A stretch of 64,000 nucleotides of DNA from Salisediminibacterium beveridgei (GTDB taxonomy: Bacteria > Bacillota > Bacilli > Bacillales > Salisediminibacteriaceae), in NCBI RefSeq assembly GCF_001721685.1, contig NZ_CP012502.1, forward strand, positions 2,294,001-2,358,000, given 5' to 3'. Of this stretch, positions 48,312 to 58,206 are shown piece after piece. The translations under genes were made by a program, and so were the position numbers. The notes under the pieces are model-generated. The model was not told the origin of the DNA. It did not search any database and was given only the letters and a program-made list of their open reading frames with translations. Numbering within the stretch: position 1 is the stretch's first letter; every line of letters begins with the position of its first letter.

Positions 48312-48822
48312 ATATAACCACCCTCATCTATCGAATCTTAGTTAAACCAGTAGGAATATCGCATTAATCATACCATATAAACCCATATGAACTATCTTCA
48401 ATCAGCAAATTTATTAAGGATTTTCTCATTTTTTTTATTCATTTGTAGTGATATATTCAGCAGTTCTTATTCGTCATGATTACTTTTCAAAGCTTTATTC
48501 AGAAAACTTTATATTTCGAAATAGTTAACAAAATGAATCGATAATATGAAATATGCAGTGTTTTTTGTAGAGATAAGATTATAAGTATGAAAGAGATATC
48601 TATTTTTTCTAAAGGAACGCTTCACATAAAAGAGACATAGCAGGCCATTGACCTTTCCTCCAATTAAATTATTTTGCAGATGAACTGTGAAGGACGTTAG
48701 CTTTTTCGAACTTTTACTTATCGACAAGTCACGTAAAGTGCGTAAAATATGAAGCATTTGTGTAGTAAGCGCTTTATCTACAGCTTCTTTTGCATCCTTT
48801 TACCCAATTTCAGTGCGCTTTG
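48312..48822. other. Gene-free stretch at the right edge of the island
   Basis: About 500 AT-rich bases with no supported gene. A minus-strand frame at 48509-48757 has no ribosome binding site and no sensible protein features. The Zorya promoter must lie close to 48312-48400. The G+C rises again after 48900, so the island's right edge lies here; no direct repeat or integrase was seen. Confidence 0.45.
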
Positions 48823-48878
48823 TTTACATACCCCTTAGGGCATGTTAAAGTTCCCCTATCACATACCTTTAGGGGTAT
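48823..48878 (+). promoter_or_regulatory. Promoter with two CsoR/CstR-like operators
   Basis: TTTACA (48823-48828), a 17-bp spacer and TAAAGT (48846-48851) with an extended TG at -14/-15 make a reasonable sigma-A promoter. ATACCCCTTAGGGCAT (48828-48843) lies within the spacer, and ATACCTTTAGGGGTAT (48863-48878) lies downstream of the start point. Both have the ATACC...GGGTAT-type shape of CsoR-family (copper or persulfide sensing) operators. No CsoR gene is visible in the window. Confidence 0.5.
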
Positions 48879-48899
48879 AATTACCAGGAGGGTCAACTC

Positions 48900-50114
48900 A
48901 TGACAAAGACGTACAATCCTATTTATTTTTTAGCCGCGCTTGGCAATGGCGGTCTCGCTGTTTCATTCTTTATGTATTTTATGTTTATGGTGCCACATCC
49001 GGATACACCCATGGCCACGTTTAACCACATCTTCCCGTATCTGATGAATGGCAGCCTGCTCGTCCAGGCTGGTATCGTCACTGCGGTGATCGGAATGATC
49101 TATTTCACGATCCGACACTTCCAGAAGCTGTTCTGGAATCTGTCCGAATGGAAGACATTCAAACAGAGCGATGCGTATGAGAAGATGCGCGGGACAAATG
49201 CGGAGGCGAGCTTCATGGCGGTGCCGTTAACGCTCTCGATGACGGTCAATGTTCTCTTCGTTCTCGGCGCTGTCTTCGTGCCGAATCTCTGGAACGTGAT
49301 TCAGCTGCTCTTGCCCTTCTCATTGGCTGCGTTCGCAGCTATCGGGGTTTATGCCCTGACGCTGTTCATTCCGATGATGACGCGCTTCTTCACTGACAAT
49401 GGCTTCAAAATGGAAGCCAACAATAACTTCAGTCAGCTGCTTCCGGTGTTTGCCTTTACGATGATCGCCGTTGGTCTTGCAGCACCTGCTGCCATGAGCA
49501 CGGTCACGTTTGTCTCTGCCACAGGCATGATCCTGTCGATTCTGTTTTTGACCGTTGCTGCCGGGCTTCTCGTCATTCAGGGGACACTTGCACTGGCTTC
49601 GATTTTCAAAAATGGCATTGCCAAAGAAGGCAGCGCGACCGTCTGGATCCTGATTCCGATTCTGACGCTGGTCGGTATCACATTCGTCCGGCTTGCTTCC
49701 GGGGTATCGCATAACCTGCTCGCAACCGACCCAAGTCCAGTGATGATGTTCATCGTCCTCGGTGCAATTCTTTCGGTGCAGACGTTCGTCGGCCTGTTCG
49801 GATATTCCGTGCTCCGCCGTAACGGCTACTTTGCTGAATTCACCAATGGCGAAGGGAAGAGCCCAGGCAGTTACGGCCTCATCTGCCCTGGGGTTGCCTA
49901 CTTCGTTCTCGGCATGTTTTTCGTGCAGTGGGGGCTTGTCGATACGGGGATTGTTACGAAGTTCTCGCTTACGTATTTCCTCATTCTCACACCGCTCGTT
50001 CTGATCCAGCTGAAAACCATTCAGGTGCTCGGTAAACTCAACTTGAAGCACTTTGGAAAAGAAGCTATACAGTCAGACAGCAAACTGTCCGGTCAAACTG
50101 CAAAAGCTTCGTAA
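48900..50114 (+). CDS. Polytopic membrane protein, about ten segments
   Basis: A 404-residue very hydrophobic protein with about ten membrane segments and no cofactor or transport motif that I can assign. A conserved-looking stretch is GGLAVSFFMYFMFMVPHPDT at the N-terminus. AGGAGGG precedes the ATG. The upstream operators point to control by a CsoR/CstR-type repressor, so a link to copper or sulfur (persulfide, sulfite, thiosulfate) stress is plausible. It is not TauE/SafE-like to my eye. Monocistronic, with a strong terminator at 50150. Confidence 0.6.
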   Translation: MTKTYNPIYFLAALGNGGLAVSFFMYFMFMVPHPDTPMATFNHIFPYLMNGSLLVQAGIVTAVIGMIYFTIRHFQKLFWNLSEWKTFKQSDAYEKMRGTNAEASFMAVPLTLSMTVNVLFVLGAVFVPNLWNVIQLLLPFSLAAFAAIGVYALTLFIPMMTRFFTDNGFKMEANNNFSQLLPVFAFTMIAVGLAAPAAMSTVTFVSATGMILSILFLTVAAGLLVIQGTLALASIFKNGIAKEGSATVWILIPILTLVGITFVRLASGVSHNLLATDPSPVMMFIVLGAILSVQTFVGLFGYSVLRRNGYFAEFTNGEGKSPGSYGLICPGVAYFVLGMFFVQWGLVDTGIVTKFSLTYFLILTPLVLIQLKTIQVLGKLNLKHFGKEAIQSDSKLSGQTAKAS

Positions 50115-50149
50115 CTAACTGGTCGTTGATTGAAACACATGTTATAAGT

Positions 50150-50198
50150 AAAACAGGCGACTTCCTCTATTAATATATAAGAGGAAGTCGCCTGTTTT
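50150..50198 (+). terminator. Strong terminator, possibly bidirectional
   Basis: A 19-bp perfect stem (50150-50168 with 50180-50198) flanked by A and T stretches, 35 bases after the membrane protein stop codon. Confidence 0.9.
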
Positions 50199-50283
50199 TA
50201 CATGGGGCGTGAGGATCAACCTTAACAATACAATTGATTTCGAAAGTAAACGTGCTCTTTTTCAACTATGAAAAGGTCCGTTA

Positions 50284-51678
50284 TCAACGCTTGATTTTCT
50301 GATACACGTTGAAAAGCGTCTCTTCCTCTCCAACATTACCGGGAAATATGATATATGGTGTATCTGGAAACTTACTATCCGAATCTGGCTTCCAAACTGA
50401 AATTCCTTTCTCTATTTGTCCCAACACAAGTGCTCGATAAATATTTAAAGACTTAACAGCTATATCACTGGAGGTTATCCCACCTTTCGATAAAATAAAT
50501 CTCGGAGGAGTTGATATATTTTTCACTATTTCTACAAGTGCTTCAGAAACACCGACAGAAAATTCTAATTCACTTAGTTCTGTGTTGTCTGGTTTCACAT
50601 ATTCTCTCGAAGTGTAAATACAAACATCATCATTACTTCCTTCGTAAAAATCCACAATATTATTCAACTCTTCTTTTATTGATTCCTTGCTTTTTAAGCT
50701 GTTTACATTTAGCTCAATGGTGCTGAGGTTTTTCTCATGATTCATCAGGTAATGAAGTTGTTTGGTTGTCATATCAACGTGAGAACCAACAAGCATCAAC
50801 CCTTTACGATTGCTTAAGGGAGGCTCCATGAAACTTCTGGCTTTCACCCCTGAAATGATTTTGACGAATGATGCAGCTGTTCTGAATAAATAGTTATGAG
50901 AATCCAATTCAAAAAAAGCGATCAGGAAAATCTTCAAATCATTTTCATTTAAAGCATTCACAATAATTCGCTTATAAGATGAATTGGATGTGAGTTTCTT
51001 TTTGATTTCCGCTATTTTTTTCATTCTCAATTCTTCAATCGAAATCGAAATTATATCTTGATCGTCTATCTTTCTTTCACTTTTTTCCTTAATATATGAG
51101 GGTAGATGCGCATTTTCAAAGCCAAAGGTTTTATCATCTGCAAATTCAGTTTCATTAACAGGAACTAGATACTCACCCTTTTTGATATAGTGCACATCAT
51201 TGCATGTATAGCGGTTTCCTTCAAAAAATGCCGGGATCAGTATTTCACCTTCATAAACCGGTCTGGCCTTGTATAGGCTTTCTAATTCCAAAGGATAGTG
51301 ACCTCGGAGCGTTGAATCTCCTCTGCTGATAATCAAATATTTCTTCTCATGGATTCGAGCGATTTTTTCAATCGTTTGGCCGATTTTCAAGTGAAGGATT
51401 TCCGTCTGGCTTTCAGTCATCGCTCTGGAATTCGTTAGTATATACACCGTTTTAGACTCTTCCATAAAAACATGATTTATGGCTTTGTCATCATACTCCG
51501 TATAAACAGGAATAGAATGTACCGTTTGCGTACCGGTTGGATCATCATCCAATACGATCACCTTATAATCCATTTTATCAATATATTGATCTACTTTATC
51601 GTCCAACAGATCATAGATCTCATTATTGCGATATTCACTGATGAAATCAGAATAGAGTAAATGAGTATTCTCGGCCAT
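50284..51678 (-). CDS. Four-carbon acid sugar kinase family protein
   Basis: A 464-residue protein of the DUF1537 family (OtnK/DtnK-like). The N-terminal substrate domain has VIVLDDDPTGTQTVHSIPVYT, and the C-terminal nucleotide-binding domain has FILSKGGITSSDIA. These enzymes phosphorylate four-carbon sugar acids such as erythronate or threonate. It is the last gene of an operon with an HpcH-type aldolase and a tripartite tricarboxylate-type transporter, so it probably phosphorylates the imported acid. The start has GAGGT upstream and lies 7 bases after the tctA stop. Confidence 0.85.
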   Translation of the reverse strand: MAENTHLLYSDFISEYRNNEIYDLLDDKVDQYIDKMDYKVIVLDDDPTGTQTVHSIPVYTEYDDKAINHVFMEESKTVYILTNSRAMTESQTEILHLKIGQTIEKIARIHEKKYLIISRGDSTLRGHYPLELESLYKARPVYEGEILIPAFFEGNRYTCNDVHYIKKGEYLVPVNETEFADDKTFGFENAHLPSYIKEKSERKIDDQDIISISIEELRMKKIAEIKKKLTSNSSYKRIIVNALNENDLKIFLIAFFELDSHNYLFRTAASFVKIISGVKARSFMEPPLSNRKGLMLVGSHVDMTTKQLHYLMNHEKNLSTIELNVNSLKSKESIKEELNNIVDFYEGSNDDVCIYTSREYVKPDNTELSELEFSVGVSEALVEIVKNISTPPRFILSKGGITSSDIAVKSLNIYRALVLGQIEKGISVWKPDSDSKFPDTPYIIFPGNVGEEETLFNVYQKIKR

Positions 51679-51685
51679 TATTAAT

Positions 51686-53172
51686 TTACCTCACTTTTTT
51701 CAGAAATAGTTTTTTGAAGTCAAAAATTGTGCTAAGAATGAACAATGCAGCTAAAATAATAAACAGCAAACTGAAAGGTCTTGTGAAGAAAATGCCAAAA
51801 TTGCCATTTGAAATCATCATGCTCTGGACATAAGCGCTCTCAATAATGCCACTTAATATTAAGCCCAAGATCAGTGGGGCAATATCGAAATTATACGTCT
51901 TGAATAAAAATCCTAATACGCCGAAGAAGATTCCAAATGCAATGAAAATAGTAGACGAACCAGCAGCGAAGGATCCCGCCAATGCGATGATACCAATAGC
52001 AGGCAGAAGAAGAGACTTCCTTACTAGAGCAAGTCGGATTAAATATTTAGCCCCAAACAATCCAACTATCAAAAATGCAAAATTCGTTAAAAATGTACTA
52101 ATAAATATGACATTAATTAGCTCTTGGTTATCCCTGAATAACAATGGTCCAACTGGTAAACCATGAATCAGAAAAGCACTCAACATGATTGCCGTAAACT
52201 GGTCGCCGGGAATCCCTAACGTGATCGTCGGAATTAATGTACCACCAACTGTCGCATTATTTGCACTCTCTGATACTGCAATTCCTTCTTCAGATCCTTT
52301 CCCGAATTGTTCAGGCGTTTTAGATACTTTCTTTTCCATGTTGTATCCTACAAATGCTGCAATGCTTCCGCCGGCTCCAGGTAAGAAGCCAATAAAAGAA
52401 CCAACGAATGATCCCCTCAGCCACGTTTTCCATAATTTCTTAACTTTTGACCAGCCAGGGAGAACGACTTTCACTTTGTCTGATTTATTTCTTGGGGGAT
52501 CAATTTGCGGATTGTTGATGTGATCAATGATTTGGCTGATCGCAAATAAGCCAACCACCGTCGGAATTAAAGGTACACCAACACTTAAAATATCGGCTCC
52601 AAAGTTATACCTGAACGTACTGAAAAGGTCGACCCCCACCGCTCCAAGCAATAAACCAATCATCGTTGTGATGACACTTTTTAATTTATCTTCTCCTAAA
52701 GTAATCACAGCAATTAAACCAAACAATGCCAGTGAAAAATATTCCGGAGAACCAAATTGTAGTGCCACTCTTCCCAATTGAGGTCCTAACAAAATCAACA
52801 TCGTTGCACTGAATATTCCACCCATTACAGATGAGATGGTCGCTAAACCAATCGCTTCTCCTCCTTTACCGGCTTTGAAAAGAGGATACCCATCAAACGA
52901 AGTACAAATAGAGCCTGGAGAACCTGGAACATTGATTGCAATTGCCGTCAGAGATCCCCCATAGACGGTTCCCCCGAGCATGCCGATAATAAATACAAAA
53001 GCTGTTTCAGGTGCTAAACCATAAGTGAATGGTAAAAGAAGAGCGAGAGCGAGCGTACCAGTCAACCCAGGCACCGCACTGAAAAATGTACCAATTACTG
53101 CACCTAAAAATAATGCCAGAATCACTCTGTAATCCAAAAAACGATTAAAGCACTCAATAGATTTTCAATCAT
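51686..53172 (-). pseudogene. TctA family permease with a frameshift near its start
   Basis: From 53137 down, the frame encodes 483 residues of the large TctA subunit: many membrane helices with PGLTGTLALALLLP and NVPGSPGS motifs. A well-placed start (ATG at 53172, GGGAGG eight bases upstream) encodes MIENLLSALIVF and then goes out of frame in a six-A run on the plus strand (53136-53141). Seven A residues would restore a typical TctA start. It is a sequencing error, a true mutation, or slipped-strand phase variation. The only in-frame start after it is TTG without a good ribosome binding site. Confidence 0.7.
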
Positions 53173-53206
53173 TAATTATTCCTCCCACTAGTATTTATAA
53201 GATGCA

Positions 53207-53650
53207 TTAAAACAAAACCCCAGCCGGGAGGTATATCCCTAATATTGAGAAAAAGAAAAATATAATGGTAACGATAATAATTGGAAAAACAAACGTGTCG
53301 AAGACTTTCTTCTCATTCACTTGAATCATCAAAGCAAACACAATGGTCAAAAGTGTTCCTGCAATCAGGAAACCTAAATATGGCAACACTAAATAAAATA
53401 GAATAATTGCAGCAATTGTAACCATTGTCTTCACTGTGATCTTGTTCGGAATTTTATTTTGTAATTTGTATTCAACATAAAACTGCTTTATGAGAAGAAT
53501 AGTTGAAGATATAATTAACAAAATTGAAACAAACACAGGAAATGTTGCGGATGTAGCATAAAGATGTTGGGCATCCTGATAATTTAAACCTTCAACAAGG
53601 AATATCACACCAAACAAAAGTATTGCTGCAGAAAAAATCTTCTCTCCCAA
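53207..53650 (-). CDS. TctB family small transporter subunit
   Basis: A 147-residue membrane protein with four segments, of the poorly conserved TctB family (small membrane subunit of tripartite tricarboxylate transporters). I choose a TTG start at 53650, since AGGGGG is nine bases upstream and the protein then begins like other TctB proteins (GEKIFSAAILLFG). The frame is open for 38 codons more but without support. It lies between tctC and tctA genes, as usual. Confidence 0.75.
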   Translation of the reverse strand: MGEKIFSAAILLFGVIFLVEGLNYQDAQHLYATSATFPVFVSILLIISSTILLIKQFYVEYKLQNKIPNKITVKTMVTIAAIILFYLVLPYLGFLIAGTLLTIVFALMIQVNEKKVFDTFVFPIIIVTIIFFFFSILGIYLPAGVLF

Positions 53651-53808
53651 ATTTATTCGCCCCCTAAAGGTTTTCTCCACTTTGTAATAAACGATTTCAT
53701 CGAAAAAATACGTTCCAGAATTTAAGGAACCACCTTTTATAGTGGAGAAGAAAATTGTCATCAATTTAATCCACTATAAAAGATGGGTAAACGGATCAAA
53801 AATCCTTA

Positions 53809-54759
53809 TTATTCAACTTTCTCAAGAAGTTGAGTCATGACATCCAACCTGGAATTCAACATTTCCTTCGAATCTTCTCTGTTCATATATTGAGGTGACA
53901 AGTTGGACTCTTCAGCAAAATCCAAATACGTTGGACTATTATAAGCGGTTTCAAAAAGATCGTCTAAATACGATAAGCTCTCTTCTGGTGTTCCTGCCGG
54001 TGCAGCAATCATTCTGAAACTCCCTGCATCGATATCCATTCCATACTCTTTGATGACAGGTGTATCAGGCATTTCTTCATTCTCCTCTTGAGAGAATATA
54101 GCCAAAACTTTCATATCTGACCGACTGGCAATTTCAGGAACATTGGATATGGTAGCGTCAACATTTCCTCCTAAGACCGCCGCAATTCCTTCTGCCCCCC
54201 CATCAAAAGGGATATGATCAAAAGTATTGTCCAAATTTGCTTCTTCTTCTAATTGCATAGCTGTTAAATGATCATTCTGACCCAATCCATCATTGGCTAT
54301 GCTTAGTTTACGTTCATTTGCTGTTTCAATAAAATCATCAAGGTCTTCCCATTCGGAATCTGCATCTACAGCTATCACAGCCGGATATTGAGACATCAGA
54401 GCAATCGGTTCAAAATCATCCAGTGTAACATTCGCCTCATTGGCTGAGTGAATAAGTATATCGGCTGTCAGTACGGTTAACGTATACCCGTCTGACTCGG
54501 ATTGCCTGGCTTCATTCCAACCCACAGCACCTGCTCCACCCGTTACATTTCTTACTAAAAATGAAGCGTCCGTCTCTTCTTCTGCTGCTTGCAGAAATTG
54601 TCTTGCTGTAATATCAGTTCCACCACCAGAAGACCAGGTGACGATTACGTCGATATCTTTTTCGGGATAATTCTCAGATGACTGTGATTCTGCATTATCA
54701 TTGCAAGCTGCCAGTAATACTGCAGACACGACCAATAAAGACCCAATTGCTTTTTTCAT
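53809..54759 (-). CDS. TctC-type substrate-binding lipoprotein
   Basis: A 316-residue extracytoplasmic solute receptor of the Bug/TctC family. The signal peptide ends in the lipobox LLAAC. Family motifs such as GGGTDITARQF and NVTGGAGAVGWNEA are present. It captures a carboxylate outside the membrane and delivers it to TctA/TctB. AAGGAG precedes the ATG. Confidence 0.85.
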   Translation of the reverse strand: MKKAIGSLLVVSAVLLAACNDNAESQSSENYPEKDIDVIVTWSSGGGTDITARQFLQAAEEETDASFLVRNVTGGAGAVGWNEARQSESDGYTLTVLTADILIHSANEANVTLDDFEPIALMSQYPAVIAVDADSEWEDLDDFIETANERKLSIANDGLGQNDHLTAMQLEEEANLDNTFDHIPFDGGAEGIAAVLGGNVDATISNVPEIASRSDMKVLAIFSQEENEEMPDTPVIKEYGMDIDAGSFRMIAAPAGTPEESLSYLDDLFETAYNSPTYLDFAEESNLSPQYMNREDSKEMLNSRLDVMTQLLEKVE

Positions 54760-54813
54760 TTATATTCGCTCCTTTTGATTTAAGTTTTATACGATTAAAC
54801 TAGATGATTTCAT

Positions 54814-55587
54814 TCAGAGTTTAACTTTTCTTTTTAATTCATTAATTGCACTTTTAGCACCATTGATAATGAATCCCTGATCAGAGCTAATTGCGATATA
54901 TTGAAATCCTTTTTCTATTAATCTTTCAGCTTCTGAAGTATCACTCGCAACTGTGCCTAAGGCTTTTCCATATTTTTTGGTAATTGAAATGATCGTTTCG
55001 ATTGCATGAACAACATTTGAATCATTTACGTCTCCAGGAACATTGAATGCTTGACTTAAATCCATTGGACCAATAAAGACCACATCTATATTGTTTACGG
55101 TCAAAATTGCTTCGAGATTATCAAGCGATTCTTTTGATTCACAATGAATGACTGTTAAGGTTTTATCATTACTGTTTTTGATGAATTCCTTTTTATTGAT
55201 TAGATTGTAATTTGCTGCCCTGTGAGAAGGGGCAAAGCCTCTTGATCCAGCTGGAGAGTACTTCACTGCATCAATTACTTTTTCCGCATCTGCTTTTTTA
55301 TTCACATTAGGAACTTGTACTCCTACCGCACCAGAATCTAAAAATTGTAAAATATCAGTTTTGGATGTATCTTTCGTGCGAATAATCGTACTTAAGCCTA
55401 CATTTTCTGAAGCTCTAATAATATTCACAATATTTTCTTTGTTCATGGCGACATGTTCATTATCGACAACGGCAAAATCAAAATCCAATAATCCTATTAT
55501 TTCTGCTGAACTTGGATCTGTCATTTTAATAAAAGTTCCAAAAAGCACCTCCCCACTCTTTAACCTTTGCCTCAAACCTAATTTCAT
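54814..55587 (-). CDS. HpcH/HpaI family aldolase
   Basis: A 257-residue class II aldolase-like TIM barrel. It has VVDNEH, IIRT, GAVGVQVPNV, GSRGF, the metal-binding Glu in HCESKE and the FIGPMDLS motif. The family cleaves 2-keto-3-deoxy or 4-hydroxy-2-oxo acids to pyruvate and an aldehyde. ATG 55587 has GGAGG upstream. It is the first gene of an operon with the TctCBA transporter and the kinase, behind a sigma-54 promoter at 55626. Confidence 0.85.
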   Translation of the reverse strand: MKLGLRQRLKSGEVLFGTFIKMTDPSSAEIIGLLDFDFAVVDNEHVAMNKENIVNIIRASENVGLSTIIRTKDTSKTDILQFLDSGAVGVQVPNVNKKADAEKVIDAVKYSPAGSRGFAPSHRAANYNLINKKEFIKNSNDKTLTVIHCESKESLDNLEAILTVNNIDVVFIGPMDLSQAFNVPGDVNDSNVVHAIETIISITKKYGKALGTVASDTSEAERLIEKGFQYIAISSDQGFIINGAKSAINELKRKVKL

Positions 55588-55625
55588 CAAAAAACCTCCT
55601 TTTATTTTGTCACCCTATATACATA

Positions 55626-55641
55626 AGCAAGTTCCATGCCA
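55626..55641 (-). promoter_or_regulatory. Sigma-54 (-24/-12) promoter of the transporter operon
   Basis: On the minus strand the sequence reads TGGCATGGAACTTGCT. It matches the sigma-54 consensus TGGCACG-N4-TTGCW with one mismatch and exact GG-to-GC spacing of 12. It lies about 40 bases upstream of the aldolase start, with the enhancer-binding activator gene next to it. Confidence 0.8.
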
Positions 55642-55704
55642 AAATAAATGATTTCTTCGAATTTTTTTCAATGCCGATTAAACCGCTTTCAAAGATAGGA
55701 ACAA

Positions 55705-55737
55705 ATTTCTTGGTACTGCATCTGACAACCAAGAAAT
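55705..55737. promoter_or_regulatory. Candidate upstream activator site
   Basis: ATTTCTTGGT (55705-55714) and ACCAAGAAAT (55728-55737) are perfect 10-bp inverted copies. They lie 60-100 bases upstream of the sigma-54 promoter, the right place for an enhancer-binding protein. A terminator role is possible but no long T-run is present. Confidence 0.5.
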
Positions 55738-55776
55738 GAAACAGGTTGAAACATGAACGTTTCAACCTGTTTCATT
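55735..55776 (-). terminator. Hairpin at the end of the activator gene
   Basis: Arms 55735-55752 and 55759-55776 form a perfect 18-bp stem with a 6-nt loop, covering the stop codon of the activator gene. The T-run after it is short. It could also serve as an activator-binding palindrome. Confidence 0.55.
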
Positions 55777-57652
55777 TATTCAAATACCTCCAAAGAGTCG
55801 TTCGGCTTATGCCCAACTCCTCGGCGGTTATAGTTTTATTATAATTATTTTTTTCCAATGACTCTTTTATTTTTTCTTTCATCGAAAATTCTTTCTTGTC
55901 TTCTGTCACTTCATTTTCAAGAACTAAACGGACGTCTTCATTAAATATTTCTTCTTTACAAATCACCGTCAATCTCTCACAGATATTCTGAAGTTCTCTT
56001 ACGTTCCCTTCCCAATATGCGTCTTGCAATCGCTGCAATGCCCCATTTGATACCATCATTTTTTTATTATTTTCTTTTGCAAACTCTTGTATGAATTTCG
56101 ATGCTAGTAATGGAATATCTTCCGGTCTTTCATTTAAAGAGGGTATTCGAATATTCAGGACATTCAACCTGTAAAACAAATCGATTCGAAATTCATTTTT
56201 ACTGCTTAACTTTTTAATGTCCTTATTTGTTGCTGCAATGACTCTGATATCAACTGGAATGACTTTATCATCGCCCAACTTCATTACTTCCTTTTCTTGA
56301 AGTACTCTCAACATCCTGCCCTGAAGATTTATAGGCATTTCACTTATTTCATCAAGAAAAATAGTCCCTTTATGAGCTAATTCAAAGACTCCTTTTTTGC
56401 CTCCTTTGGTAGCACCCGTAAATGCGCCTTCCGCATATCCAAATAATGTACTTTCTAAAAGGGACTCATTAAATGCAGCACAGTTAACAGCCACAAAAGG
56501 TTCATCACATCTACTACTATGGTTATGAATACTTTGAGCAAACATTTCTTTACCTGTTCCGGATTCACCTTCCAAGAGAATATTAGAATTTGTTTCACTG
56601 AATTTCATCGCTGTTTGAATTGTCCGATTCATAGAATCGTTTTCTGAATGCAGATCGTGAAATTGGATCTTTGCAACATGACCTTTCAAATGCAATTTTC
56701 TTCTTATGATATTTTCCTGATACTCGATTCCTGAAATATCTTGAAAATTCAGTACCACCCCAACTTTTTTATTCTGCATACTTATGAATCTGGTGTTCAA
56801 CAACAAATTCTTATTATTGATTTTAATGACTTCCTGGTCCGTTTCCCTTTCTTTCAATGCATATGATTTAAGTTCTAAGATTTCTTTCGTTTTAACATCT
56901 GAAATATTTTTACCAATGATTTTAGTATTTTCTTTGATGGCTAGAAGATTCATGGCAGCTTTATTGAAAAGCGTAATAGTACCTGAATTATCAATTGCTA
57001 AAATACCTTCATGGGCACTGCTGATAATAGTCTTATACTTCAGCGTTTCTTCTTTTTCTTCTCTATGAAGTATTGCTAATCGTTTCGCTTCAGTTAGAGA
57101 TTGCCAAAAAGATTCTTTTGAGGTTTTGATTAATAATGTATTTAACCCTTTCGACAATGCATATTTACATGCTTTAACTCCTCCTATTATAGTGTCGAAT
57201 CCTTCTGAGTAGGCACTTTCTACATAATTTTCGCTAAGTTCAAGGCTATCAATAATATACGCCTTAATATTTACACCCAATACTTTTGATAATCCTTCTG
57301 CTCCAAAAATCATATTTTGAGAACCGATTACAGCAATGTTCACAGAATTATAATTCTTTTTGGCATCATACAATGTTTCTATTAAATCATTTCCCGAAAC
57401 CGGTATATCTACGATAGGGACAGCTTTGTTATTTCTTTTAAGAATTTGAGATGTGATCCCCCTGGAAATAATCACATCTGCGTTTGATTGAATTTCATAC
57501 CCTTTTTCATTTGACACTTCTTCTTCGATTATCTGAAAAGATAAACTCTCTTCATTTCCATAAAACTCATTAAAAGTATTGTGTTCATCGAAAATCAACT
57601 TGGCATTCTCTATAAATCCCGCATGAGGAACTGCCAATACAATTGTAATCAA
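55772..57652 (-). CDS. Sigma-54-dependent activator with PrpR-type N-terminus
   Basis: A 626-residue enhancer-binding protein. Residues 1-190 are PrpR_N-like (sensing a small ligand), 205-310 a PAS domain, about 335-560 the AAA+ domain with Walker A GESGTGKE and the sigma-54 contact motif EGAFTGAT, and the last 45 residues a Fis-type helix-turn-helix (SRTTLWRYL). It should activate the adjacent operon through the -24/-12 promoter at 55626 when its inducer, probably the imported acid or a product, is present. Confidence 0.9.
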   Translation of the reverse strand: MITIVLAVPHAGFIENAKLIFDEHNTFNEFYGNEESLSFQIIEEEVSNEKGYEIQSNADVIISRGITSQILKRNNKAVPIVDIPVSGNDLIETLYDAKKNYNSVNIAVIGSQNMIFGAEGLSKVLGVNIKAYIIDSLELSENYVESAYSEGFDTIIGGVKACKYALSKGLNTLLIKTSKESFWQSLTEAKRLAILHREEKEETLKYKTIISSAHEGILAIDNSGTITLFNKAAMNLLAIKENTKIIGKNISDVKTKEILELKSYALKERETDQEVIKINNKNLLLNTRFISMQNKKVGVVLNFQDISGIEYQENIIRRKLHLKGHVAKIQFHDLHSENDSMNRTIQTAMKFSETNSNILLEGESGTGKEMFAQSIHNHSSRCDEPFVAVNCAAFNESLLESTLFGYAEGAFTGATKGGKKGVFELAHKGTIFLDEISEMPINLQGRMLRVLQEKEVMKLGDDKVIPVDIRVIAATNKDIKKLSSKNEFRIDLFYRLNVLNIRIPSLNERPEDIPLLASKFIQEFAKENNKKMMVSNGALQRLQDAYWEGNVRELQNICERLTVICKEEIFNEDVRLVLENEVTEDKKEFSMKEKIKESLEKNNYNKTITAEELGISRTTLWRYLNK

Positions 57653-57948
57653 ATCAATCCCTCCCGATTATTGATAATAAAACGATCTCATTCATCTCAC
57701 CCAACATTATTTTTGCATCCATGACGTTTATGACCCGTAAATAAGTGATGGTTATGTTCTTTCACGCTCTATTTATAAATCATAGTATGAAACATTTAGA
57801 ACAACAAGATGATCATTGAGTTTTCCTGTTATTTCAGAACATTTTATCTTTGGATGAAATGAATTGCTATTTCCCGTTTGCGCCATGATACTTCTTTTGT
57901 CATAATCAGGATAACTACGATTGATCCTAACAAAAAGCAGGTGCTGTT
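57653..57948. other. Gap with no visible gene
   Basis: About 300 AT-rich bases. I see no gene, strong hairpin or obvious repeat. It must hold the activator promoter (left) and that of the small membrane protein (right); no clear sigma-A match was found. Confidence 0.4.
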
Positions 57949-58176
57949 ATGCTGAACAACATCAAAGACTTCATGACTGATCCAAATAAATTCCCGAAGA
58001 GTAAATTAGCACTCGTTCTTCTGCTCATTGCCGCCTCCTGGGCGTCGAGCCGGATTTGGGGACCGGGGAATCTGGTGGGAACCATCATTTTCATCCTGTT
58101 TATGATCATTTTTGTTCTTCATATCATGCATCTGATCCAGCAAAAACGATCGGGGAATGACAAACGGCGCACCTGA
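57949..58176 (+). CDS. Small membrane protein, two segments
   Basis: A 75-residue protein with two membrane segments (about 19-37 and 44-64) and charged ends. AGGTG lies five bases before the ATG. A terminator overlaps its end. No family recognised. Confidence 0.55.
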   Translation: MLNNIKDFMTDPNKFPKSKLALVLLLIAASWASSRIWGPGNLVGTIIFILFMIIFVLHIMHLIQQKRSGNDKRRT

Positions 58177-58193
58177 ATGACAGGGGCGCCGTT
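58163..58193. terminator. Terminator between convergent genes
   Basis: AACGGCGC (58163-58170) pairs with GCGCCGTT (58186-58193), followed by TTATT. It includes the stop codon of the small membrane protein and lies just before the chemoreceptor stop codon. Confidence 0.7.
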
Positions 58194-58206
58194 TTATTAT
58201 ATCGCG

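Noticed and set aside
48509..48757. Minus-strand frame of 82 codons upstream of zorA
   Set aside because: No ribosome binding site and unlikely protein composition.
49320..50051. Minus-strand frame of 243 codons
   Set aside because: Antisense shadow of the membrane protein gene, rich in Arg, His, Asn and Asp with no fold signature.
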